DNA from: CAYNUJ01 sp964573255
GTDB lineage: Bacteria > Bacteroidota > Ignavibacteria > Ignavibacteriales > Melioribacteraceae
Direction: 5' to 3'
DNA: 30,671 bases
Assembly (NCBI GenBank): GCA_964573255.1
Contig: CAZNJB010000039.1
Location: 1-30,671 of the forward strand
A program made the translations under genes and the position numbers. Position 1 is the first letter of the stretch. Each line of letters starts with the position of its first letter. The notes under the pieces were generated by a model that was not told where the DNA came from, made no database searches, and saw only the letters and a program-made list of their open reading frames with translations. Of this stretch, positions 24,144 to 30,671 are shown one piece after another.

Positions 24144-24575
24144 TTGGCTTTTTCATTGAATAAAATTATGCTTATTGGTAATCTTGGCGGAGATGCGGAA
24201 AATAGAGTTACTGCCAACGACGTTTCAGTCACTAGTTTCTCGGTTGCTACTACTCATAGCTATAAAGGGCGTGATGGCAACTGGGTTGATGAAACTACCT
24301 GGCATAATGTTGTTGCATTCAGTTTATCTGATTATATGAAAGATCAACTCAGAAAAGGTCGAAAATTTTACGTTGAAGGGAGATTAAATAAAAGATCATA
24401 CGAAAATAAGGAAGGTAAAACAATTTATGTTACCGAAGTTGTCGCTGAAAAATTGATACCTCTTGATTCCAATGCTCCTGCTTCAAATAGAACTATTGCA
24501 TCTGAACCGATGGGTGGATATTCTCAACCGGATCCGATTGACAGCGGCGCAAATAATGACGATCTTCCTTTTTAA
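24144..24575 (+). CDS. ssb: Single-stranded DNA-binding protein
   Basis: SSB coats single-stranded DNA in replication, repair and recombination and recruits partners through its tail. The 143-residue protein has the OB fold start LNKIMLIGNLGGDAENR, the SFSVATTHSYKG and ETTWHNVVAF strands, KGRKFYVEGRLNKRSYENKEGK, and the acidic C-terminal tip DDLPF. The start codon is TTG at 24144 with GAGG six bases upstream. The tail is short and has few glycines, consistent with a minimal SSB. It follows a 145-bp gap and leads the plus-strand run. Whether it is the only SSB in the genome cannot be seen. Confidence 0.96.
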   Translation: MAFSLNKIMLIGNLGGDAENRVTANDVSVTSFSVATTHSYKGRDGNWVDETTWHNVVAFSLSDYMKDQLRKGRKFYVEGRLNKRSYENKEGKTIYVTEVVAEKLIPLDSNAPASNRTIASEPMGGYSQPDPIDSGANNDDLPF

Positions 24576-24609
24576 TTGTCTTGTTTAATAATTGAGGTTA
24601 ATATAATAT

Positions 24610-25890
24610 TTGGAAACCGATTGGTTCTTTAAAATTACACTTCTAATCGTCAGTCTGTTATTTTCAGCAATGTTTTCCGGTTCCGAGGTTAGTTTATTTT
24701 CTCTCGATAAATTAAATGTGTTGAAAAATAAATCGGAGAGTTCTTTTGCGGATGTTTATATTCAACGTCTATTAGAAGCGCCTCGCAGATTACTTGTTAC
24801 CATACTAATCGGCAACACAATATTCAACGTTCTAACTTCAATTGTTTCCGTCACTTTGGCTATGGAAATAGCCCAAAAATATAATTTAGAAGTAGATTTT
24901 GTCCTAATAGTTCAAATTATTATCATTACAATATTAGTGCTGATTTTTGGTGAAATAACACCGAAAGTATTTGCTTCTAAATATCCATATTCCTTTGCCA
25001 AAGTAATAGCTTTGCCTCTATATTGGATTGGCGTGTTTATATATCCAATATCAAAAATACTAACCGATATTATTCGTACGGGAACTTCAAAATTCAAGTA
25101 TGATAAAAGAAAATCGGCGCTTAAATCTTCAGACTTAAAAGAATTAGCGGACCTAGGAGTAGAAACAGGAACTTTAGAAGAAGAGGAACACGAATTAATT
25201 CACGGTTTGGTTTCTTTTAAAAAAGTTACTACCCGGGAAGTAATGACGCCTCGTGTTGATATTATTGCATTGCAAAGTGATACCGGTTTTGAAGAAGCTT
25301 TACGCGTTATTACTGAATCCGGGCACAGCAGAATACCCGTTTATGAAGAAAATTTGGATAATATTACAGGTATACTTTACGCCAAAGATTTGCTTCCTTA
25401 TTTAAGCACAAACAAAGATAAGAACATTTCCCTGAAGAAAATATCGAGGAAGCCTTATTTTATTCCGGAAACAAAATTAATAAGTGATTTAATGCACGAG
25501 TTTCAGGAAAAGAATATTCATATTGGTATTGTGGTCGATGAATACGGCGGAACCGCTGGCTTGATTTCGTTAGAGGATATTATTGAAGAAATAGTCGGTG
25601 AAATTCGTGATGAATACGATAAGGAAGAAGCCGAAATAGTTAAAGTAGCAGATAATTCATATATGGTTCTTGGTAAAACGGATGTAGCGGTTTTTAATGA
25701 AGAATTAGGTGCTAATTTAGACGCCGATAATGATGACTTTGATACTATAGGCGGATATATATTTAACCAGGCCGGGGAGATTCCTAAGCAAAATTACACT
25801 TTTGAACAAGACGGATTTCGTTTTACCATAAAAGAGGTAAGTAATAAAAGAATAAATAAAGTATTTGTTGAAAAGCTTAAAGAAGAATGA
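24610..25890 (+). CDS. CNNM/CorC-type membrane protein with CBS pair (hemolysin C-like)
   Basis: A 426-residue inner-membrane protein with three to four membrane segments in the DUF21/CNNM region (about 1-180, LLFSAMFSGSEVSLFSLDKL and FGEITPKVFASKYP), two CBS domains (about 205-330, beginning EVMTPRVDIIAL and ending VVDEYGGTAGLISLEDIIEEIVGEI) and a CorC/HlyC accessory domain to the end. Homologues are implicated in magnesium or other cation transport and binding of adenosine nucleotides. The start is TTG at 24610, because a stop lies two codons upstream and the next ATG would cut into the first membrane segment; the GAGG is 12 bases away, which is long. It ends ATGA-coupled with the next gene. 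Confidence 0.9.
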   Translation: METDWFFKITLLIVSLLFSAMFSGSEVSLFSLDKLNVLKNKSESSFADVYIQRLLEAPRRLLVTILIGNTIFNVLTSIVSVTLAMEIAQKYNLEVDFVLIVQIIIITILVLIFGEITPKVFASKYPYSFAKVIALPLYWIGVFIYPISKILTDIIRTGTSKFKYDKRKSALKSSDLKELADLGVETGTLEEEEHELIHGLVSFKKVTTREVMTPRVDIIALQSDTGFEEALRVITESGHSRIPVYEENLDNITGILYAKDLLPYLSTNKDKNISLKKISRKPYFIPETKLISDLMHEFQEKNIHIGIVVDEYGGTAGLISLEDIIEEIVGEIRDEYDKEEAEIVKVADNSYMVLGKTDVAVFNEELGANLDADNDDFDTIGGYIFNQAGEIPKQNYTFEQDGFRFTIKEVSNKRINKVFVEKLKEE

Positions 25891-26255
25891 TAAAAGGGTG
25901 TTCTAAAATATTCTTTTTTGCCATAATAATTATTGCTGCACTTTATTATTTGTTTTCCCATTATGAGTTCGATTATTTTGTTAAGGCAGAGGAGAATATT
26001 AAACAGAAGGTAACCGAAGAATTCCTTTCTACTTTAAGAACTCAGTTATCTGATGTAAAGTTTGAAACTAATGATTTAAATGTTGATCAGTTGAAAGAAT
26101 GGATTGATGAAAATTCTCAAAAGATTGATCCGAAAATTATTAAGAATATGTACGAAGATTTTAGTAAATTTATTTCAGATAAAGTATTAGATGCCAAAGA
26201 AATTGATTCATTAAAATATTATTTGAAGAATTATGAAAAATCAAAGAAGCGTTGA
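25887..26255 (+). CDS. Small membrane-anchored protein of unknown function
   Basis: I do not recognise this 122-residue protein. One hydrophobic segment (residues about 8-25) near the N-terminus is followed by a charged, helical region rich in Lys, Asp and Glu with no cysteines and no known motif. The topology suggests a periplasmic domain tethered to the inner membrane. It overlaps the CNNM gene by 4 bp (ATGA) and the following MCE gene by 23 bp, so it is translated from the same message and may be an accessory of the MCE protein or of the transporter. Confidence 0.7.
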   Translation: MIKGCSKIFFFAIIIIAALYYLFSHYEFDYFVKAEENIKQKVTEEFLSTLRTQLSDVKFETNDLNVDQLKEWIDENSQKIDPKIIKNMYEDFSKFISDKVLDAKEIDSLKYYLKNYEKSKKR

Positions 26256-27147
26256 GATAAAAGTTGGAATAACTGTTATTATTGCTATGATAATCTTACT
26301 TTGGATTATCGGATGGGCAAAAAATATATCATTGTTTGAAGATGAAAAGTTACTGACTGTAAAATTTAATAATGTGGCAGGATTAGAAGTAGGCGATCAG
26401 GTTTTTGTTGACGGCGTACGTAAGGGGCACGTTGTTAGAATTGAAAATACTTCCAAGGGCGTTTACGTAACTTTTAATTTACCATTGGATATTAAATTAA
26501 ATCGGGATGCAACATTTTCAATAATGATGCTCGATTTAATGGGGGGTAAAAAGATTGAAATATCGCCCGGTGATTCAGATGAGCCGATCGATTTCTCCCA
26601 AATTTATTCCGGGAAATTTAAGGGTGATATTTCAACGGCAATGGCAGCTTTAAGCAATGTTCAAGATGATTTAATTGATGCAGTTAGAGAATTGAAAATA
26701 ACTTTGACTAGTGTTAATTCATTATTGAGTAACGAACAATTTTCTACCGATTTAAAAAACGGGATAAAAAATATAAATAAATTGACTTCTAATTTGAATG
26801 CCGTTATTGAAGAGAATAAATTCCCGTTAAATAAATTATTAGTTAGTTCTAATTCATTAGTTACAAGAATAGACAGCACATTAGGTGAAACCACTCCTAA
26901 AATGGACTCGGTTTTCGTTTCATTAAGAAATACACTTTCTTCCTCAAATGAATTAATGAATTCAATTAATAAATTAATTGAAGAAACCAAAAGCTCGGAA
27001 AATAATGTAGGTAAATTATTATACGATAAGAATTTATTAAAGAATTTAACCGAATCAATTGAAAGATTAAATAAGTTAACTAAAGTATTATTAGACCAAC
27101 TGCAGAAAGACGGAATTAATGTAGATGCGAACGTCAACCTTTTTTAA
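26233..27147 (+). CDS. MCE/MlaD family protein
   Basis: A 304-residue protein with a single membrane helix (about 12-30) and an MCE domain (about 40-115) containing VAGLEVGDQVFVDGVRKGHV and DLMGGKKIEISPG. The rest is a long helical region with N-rich coiled-coil-like heptads. MCE proteins form ring or tunnel assemblies in the periplasm that move phospholipids or other hydrophobic molecules between membranes. The usual permease and ATPase partners (MlaE, MlaF) are not in this window, so they would have to be encoded elsewhere. The gene is embedded in overlapping neighbours (23 bp at each end). Confidence 0.88.
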   Translation: MKNQRSVEIKVGITVIIAMIILLWIIGWAKNISLFEDEKLLTVKFNNVAGLEVGDQVFVDGVRKGHVVRIENTSKGVYVTFNLPLDIKLNRDATFSIMMLDLMGGKKIEISPGDSDEPIDFSQIYSGKFKGDISTAMAALSNVQDDLIDAVRELKITLTSVNSLLSNEQFSTDLKNGIKNINKLTSNLNAVIEENKFPLNKLLVSSNSLVTRIDSTLGETTPKMDSVFVSLRNTLSSSNELMNSINKLIEETKSSENNVGKLLYDKNLLKNLTESIERLNKLTKVLLDQLQKDGINVDANVNLF

Positions 27148-28801
27148 AATATTTTTAATCATTTCTTTTACCATAAAAGCTCAATCGGGTCAAACTGTTA
27201 TAGCTCATAACGGAATGGTGGCAAGTGCAAGTGAAATTGCCTCGAAAGTGGGCGTGCAAATAATGATTGAGGGGGGAAATGCAATTGATGCGGCGGTTGC
27301 TACCGGATTTGCATTGGCTGTAACTTATCCTTCTGCCGGTAATTTAGGCGGTGGTGGATTTATGGTAATTCACATGGCAGACGGTAAAGAAACTACAATC
27401 GATTACAGAGAAAAAGCTCCGGGTAAAGCAAGCCGTGATATGTATATTGATCAGAACGGAAAATATAATCCCAAATTGAGCCGTGAGGGGATGAAATCAG
27501 TCGGTGTGCCTGGAACAGTTGCCGGATTATATTATGCTTGGCAAAAATATGGTTCTTTATCTTGGGATAAAATATTACAGCCTTCAATTGATTTGGCGGA
27601 GAAGGGTTTTAGGTTAAATTATTTTTTGAAAGAATCTATAAATAACTATCAGGAGCAATTTGAGAAATATCCTTCTTCCGTAAAAATATTTAGAGATTCC
27701 AAAAATCCATTTTCAGAAGGGGAGTTGTTCGTTCAAAAAGACCTCGCAGAAACTTTAATTAAAATAAAGGAATTTGGTTCGGATGGATTTTACAAAGGCG
27801 AAACCGCTGATCTGATAATAAAAACGGTTAACAAGTATGGTGGAATAATATCGAAGGATGATTTAGCAAATTACAGACCTATTGAAAGAAAACCTATTAT
27901 TGGAAGCTATAAAGGTTACAAAATTATCTCAATGCCACCACCTTCTTCAGGAGGAATTGCGTTAGTCCAAATATTAAATTCACTTGAAGAAATTTCTTTT
28001 GACAAAAATGAATGGGGCAGCAGCAAATATATTCATACGCTTGTGGAAGTATTTAAGCGTGTTTATGCCGACCGTTCAATGCACTTAGGGGATCCGGATT
28101 TTTATAATGTACCAGTTGAATATTTGACATCCAAAGCATATGCAGCAGAAATAGCACATTCAATTACTTCGAAAGCAACCCCTTCCGAAGAAATTGCTCC
28201 AGTTAAAATATACCAAGCTGAAAGCGAAGAAACTACTCATTTTTCAGTTGTGGACAAATATGGTAATGCAGTTAGTGTTACGACAACATTAAATTCTTCG
28301 TATGGAAATAAAATAGTTGTTGAAGGTGCTGGATTCCTACTGAATAATGAAATGGATGATTTTAGCGCGAAACCTGGTGAACCGAATCAGTTCGGACTTA
28401 TTGGCAGTACCGCGAATTCAATCCAACCGGGAAAGAGAATGCTTAGTTCTATGACACCGACTATAATTTTAAAGAATGGGAAACCTTTTTTAATCGTCGG
28501 TTCTCCGGGAGGTGCAACAATTATTACATCTGTAGCACAAGTTATATTAAATGTCATTGAATTCAATATGAATTTGTTTGAAGCAGTCAATAATCACAGG
28601 ATTCATCATCAATGGTTACCGGATAGAATCGATTACGAAGAATTTGGACTATCTTTGGATATCAAAAATGCTTTAGTTTCTATGGGTCATAATATCGGGA
28701 AAGAGAGAATATTGGGTATAGTGCAAGCAATAGAAATTAATGATGGAATTATTTGGGGAATTTCTGATAAAAGGAATTACGGAAGAGCTGTAGGATATTA
28801 A
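27125..28801 (+). CDS. ggt: Gamma-glutamyltransferase
   Basis: A 558-residue Ntn hydrolase that removes or transfers the gamma-glutamyl group of glutathione and related peptides, normally in the periplasm or outside the cell. A signal peptide (cleavage near IKA-Q, residue 19-20) precedes a start rich in GGT hallmarks: NAIDAAVATGFALAVTYPSAGNLGGGGFMV. The PPPSSGGIAL segment and the autocleavage site TTHFSVVD with Thr370 as predicted nucleophile are present, as is GSPGGATI for the oxyanion. Length fits the family (about 550-580). It overlaps the MCE gene by 23 bp and ends one base before acpS. The substrate in this organism is unproven, but the family assignment is secure. Confidence 0.94.
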   Translation: MRTSTFFKIFLIISFTIKAQSGQTVIAHNGMVASASEIASKVGVQIMIEGGNAIDAAVATGFALAVTYPSAGNLGGGGFMVIHMADGKETTIDYREKAPGKASRDMYIDQNGKYNPKLSREGMKSVGVPGTVAGLYYAWQKYGSLSWDKILQPSIDLAEKGFRLNYFLKESINNYQEQFEKYPSSVKIFRDSKNPFSEGELFVQKDLAETLIKIKEFGSDGFYKGETADLIIKTVNKYGGIISKDDLANYRPIERKPIIGSYKGYKIISMPPPSSGGIALVQILNSLEEISFDKNEWGSSKYIHTLVEVFKRVYADRSMHLGDPDFYNVPVEYLTSKAYAAEIAHSITSKATPSEEIAPVKIYQAESEETTHFSVVDKYGNAVSVTTTLNSSYGNKIVVEGAGFLLNNEMDDFSAKPGEPNQFGLIGSTANSIQPGKRMLSSMTPTIILKNGKPFLIVGSPGGATIITSVAQVILNVIEFNMNLFEAVNNHRIHHQWLPDRIDYEEFGLSLDIKNALVSMGHNIGKERILGIVQAIEINDGIIWGISDKRNYGRAVGY

Positions 28802-28802
28802 T

Positions 28803-29180
28803 ATGATTGTTGGAGTTGGAATAGATATAATTGAAATTGATAGAATTGCTCAGAGTGTTGAAAAATTCGGTGAACGGTTTATCAATAAAATCTTCACTGA
28901 TACCGAGATTGAATATTGTCTTTCTAAGAAGAATAAAAACCAGCATTTTGCGGCAAGATTTGCTGCAAAAGAGGCTATATCCAAAGCTTTAGCAACCGGA
29001 TGGAATAAAGATTTTAGATGGAGAGATGTTGAAATTTATAATGAAAAATCCGGTTTGCCAAAAGTAAGATTGTTCGGTAAACTTAATGAATTTGTCGGGG
29101 ATGATAAAGACCTAAAAATATCAATGAGCCATTCTGATAATTATGTAGCTTGTGTGGCGATTTTATATACGAAAAAATAA
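28803..29180 (+). CDS. acpS: Holo-[acyl-carrier-protein] synthase
   Basis: AcpS attaches the 4-phosphopantetheine arm of CoA to apo-ACP, activating fatty-acid synthesis. The 125-residue protein shows the start MIVGVGIDIIEIDRI with metal ligand Asp8, the HFAARFAAKEAISKAL helix with Glu57, and the C-terminal DLKISMSHSDNYVACVAIL. Length is normal. The ATG lies two bases after the GGT stop codon without its own clear ribosome site, so it probably depends on upstream translation. It may be tied to lipid production, which in this window also includes the ceramide locus. Confidence 0.96.
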   Translation: MIVGVGIDIIEIDRIAQSVEKFGERFINKIFTDTEIEYCLSKKNKNQHFAARFAAKEAISKALATGWNKDFRWRDVEIYNEKSGLPKVRLFGKLNEFVGDDKDLKISMSHSDNYVACVAILYTKK

Positions 29181-29244
29181 TCAAGATAATTAAACATTAT
29201 ATATTTTAGTTCGATTATCAAGGATTATACATAATATTTAATTT

Positions 29245-29484
29245 ATGCCCAGAAGGATAGAAAATATTACAATTAAATGTCCTAAATGCCTGCTGCCGCA
29301 TAACTATAGGCTTATTATAAAATACAGGGTTATCGATAACAGTATTGTAAGAGTTAAAGATACTGAAAAATTATATGTTAGAAGAAGTTTCTTGTGTGTT
29401 GGATTGAATGAAGAGTTTGATACTAAAATTCCGATATATTATTCAAAAAATGAAAGAATTGAGACTGTGACTGTAAGACATTAA
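29245..29484 (+). CDS. Small conserved-looking protein of unknown function
   Basis: A 79-residue basic protein with CPKC at residues 12-15 and one more cysteine at residue 51 (SFLCVG). A single C-x2-C pair without a clear second pair falls short of a zinc ribbon; dimeric metal binding or a redox role is possible. No signal or membrane segment is seen. It lies 64 bp after acpS and 98 bp before mnmA on the same strand, and codon use looks like its neighbours. I would call it a probable real gene, with moderate certainty because it is short. Confidence 0.55.
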   Translation: MPRRIENITIKCPKCLLPHNYRLIIKYRVIDNSIVRVKDTEKLYVRRSFLCVGLNEEFDTKIPIYYSKNERIETVTVRH

Positions 29485-29582
29485 TCGAAGTTTCTATTCA
29501 TAATAAGATAAAGCCTCCTTTTTTAATCCTCATTAATGTGATATATTTCGAATCCAAAATTAATAAATATGAAAGGTCTGAG

Positions 29583-30671
29583 TTGAACGAGAATAGAGTT
29601 ATAGTTGCTATGAGCGGTGGAGTGGATTCTTCCGTTGCCGCTGCAATATTAAAAGATAAAGGATACGATGTAATAGGTGTGACTATGAAAACTTGGGGAT
29701 TCATGGAAGTTGGCGGTGCGCCGAAACATGAATCCGGATGTTGCAGTCTCGATGCAATATACGATGCAAAGAATGTTGCTAATGCAATGGATTTTCCGCA
29801 TTATACAGTCGATTTCACCAAGTCGTTCGAAGATGCTGTAATCGATAATTTTATTGATGAATATCTGAATGGCAGAACCCCTAATCCTTGTGTTCTTTGC
29901 AATAGAAAAATTAAATGGGAAGAATTACTCACGAAAGCTGATTCTCTGGATGCCAAATATGTTGCAACCGGGCATTATGCTCAAGTGATATACGATGAAC
30001 ATTCGGGAAGGTATAAACTGAAAAATTCTGCTGATAATAGTAAGGATCAAACTTATGCATTATGGGGGCTAACTCAGGAAAGTTTAAGTAGAACATTATT
30101 GCCATTGGGCGAATTCACAAAGACGGAAGTTCGTAAATTAGCTGAGCAATATGGTCTTAAAACCGCTAATAAACCTGATAGTCAGGAAATTTGTTTTGTG
30201 GCAGATAATAACTACGAAAGATTTTTGCGTGAAAGAGTTCCTGAAGAAATTAATAAAATTGATGAAGGTGATTTAATTTATAAAGGAGAAATTGTCGGCA
30301 AACATAGAGGTTATCCGTTTTATACTATTGGTCAAAGAAAAGGCCTCGGTATTGCATTGGGAAAACCTCTTTATGTAAAACGAATTGATCCAGAGAATAA
30401 TATTGTTGAAATTGCCGATAAAGAAGAATTACTTCAGAAAAGACTTTATGCAGAAGAAGTTAATTATGTGAGCGAGGCAAAATTAAATCCCGGAGATATT
30501 GTAATTTGTAAAATTCGTTATTCTGACAAAGGTGCACCTGCCAAAATTATCGAAGCGGATGAGAATAATTTTGCAGTTGAATTCTTAGATTATAAAAATG
30601 CGATTACTCCCGGCCAATCTGCCGTTTTATATGACCAGCAGGGATTTGTACTGGCCGGTGGAGTGATTGAA
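29583..30671 (+). CDS. mnmA: tRNA-specific 2-thiouridylase MnmA (3' end outside window)
   Basis: MnmA thiolates U34 of tRNAs for Glu, Gln and Lys in the cytoplasm, using ATP and persulfide sulfur. The 363 codons here begin at TTG 29583 with AAAGG six bases upstream; ATG 29610 falls inside the P-loop and cannot be the start. The P-loop SGGVDSS (11-17), GRTPNPCVLCNRKIKW with catalytic Cys103 and SQEICFV with Cys204 are all present, as is GCCSLDAIYDAKNVA, a typical Bacteroidota-type insertion after the first strand. The C-terminal barrel region reaches the conserved VLAGGVIE at the window edge, so only a few residues are probably missing. Confidence 0.95.
   Translation, partial: MNENRVIVAMSGGVDSSVAAAILKDKGYDVIGVTMKTWGFMEVGGAPKHESGCCSLDAIYDAKNVANAMDFPHYTVDFTKSFEDAVIDNFIDEYLNGRTPNPCVLCNRKIKWEELLTKADSLDAKYVATGHYAQVIYDEHSGRYKLKNSADNSKDQTYALWGLTQESLSRTLLPLGEFTKTEVRKLAEQYGLKTANKPDSQEICFVADNNYERFLRERVPEEINKIDEGDLIYKGEIVGKHRGYPFYTIGQRKGLGIALGKPLYVKRIDPENNIVEIADKEELLQKRLYAEEVNYVSEAKLNPGDIVICKIRYSDKGAPAKIIEADENNFAVEFLDYKNAITPGQSAVLYDQQGFVLAGGVIE

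Noticed and set aside
26661..27137. Minus-strand open frame of 158 codons inside the MCE gene
   Set aside because: Antisense to a well-supported gene; its serine-, leucine- and asparagine-rich product reflects the codon pattern of the other strand.
29245..29484. Zinc-ribbon protein
   Set aside because: Only one C-x2-C pair plus a lone cysteine; no second pair to complete a ribbon.
1..30671. CRISPR array, insertion sequence, prophage or integration site
   Set aside because: No regularly spaced repeats, transposase, integrase or tRNA-flanked duplication was seen; base and codon use look even across the window.

Overview
The window is AT-rich (roughly one third G+C by eye), densely packed bacterial chromosome carrying about thirty protein genes. 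No rRNA, tRNA, CRISPR array, insertion sequence or phage gene was seen. The gene content (a DUF4835/PorD-like type IX secretion protein beside a PorV/PorQ-like barrel, the Bacteroidota-type GlmU-like nucleotidyltransferase, a head-GIN lipoprotein) points to the Bacteroidota/Chlorobiota side of the FCB group. Clear Shine-Dalgarno motifs and several TTG starts fit Ignavibacteria-like organisms better than classical Bacteroidia or Flavobacteriia. This placement is inference from gene families, not from a marker tree.

Layout. Positions 1-1716 hold a partial outer-membrane barrel gene divergent from a DUF4835/PorD-like gene. Positions 1821-5292 hold a compact predicted ceramide-synthesis locus: a YghO-like acyltransferase (bacterial ceramide synthase type) and serine palmitoyltransferase on the minus strand, divergent from an NAD-dependent epimerase/dehydratase of the ceramide reductase type. 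Positions 5223-8223 hold a DUF123 nuclease-like protein, a small cytochrome-like protein with an unusual C-x4-C-H site, a PhoD-like phosphatase and a SIMPL-domain protein, closed by a good intrinsic terminator.

Positions 8373-17427 are one long minus-strand run of tightly packed, mostly overlapping genes. In transcription order they are: GlmU-like nucleotidyltransferase, NFACT/RqcH-like protein, a small HEPN-like protein, membrane rhodanese, MauE/DoxX membrane protein, three GT9 glycosyltransferases, homocysteine methyltransferase family protein and IspE. Positions 17698-19200 encode a POT peptide transporter followed by two hairpins. Positions 19306-23232 encode a 1308-residue protein with N-terminal helical/TPR repeats, an unassigned beta-rich segment and three tandem CbxX/CfxQ-type AAA+ modules.

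From 23345 the genes run on the plus strand: a head-GIN lipoprotein, SSB, a CNNM/CBS membrane protein, a small membrane-anchored protein, an MCE/MlaD protein, gamma-glutamyltransferase, AcpS, a small unknown and MnmA, which runs off the window end.

The cell-envelope theme is strong: sphingolipid synthesis, GT9 glycosyltransferases, MCE lipid trafficking, OM barrels and lipoproteins. The most interesting objects are the ceramide trio with its shared divergent regulatory region, the triple AAA+ protein, and the C-x4-C-H cytochrome.
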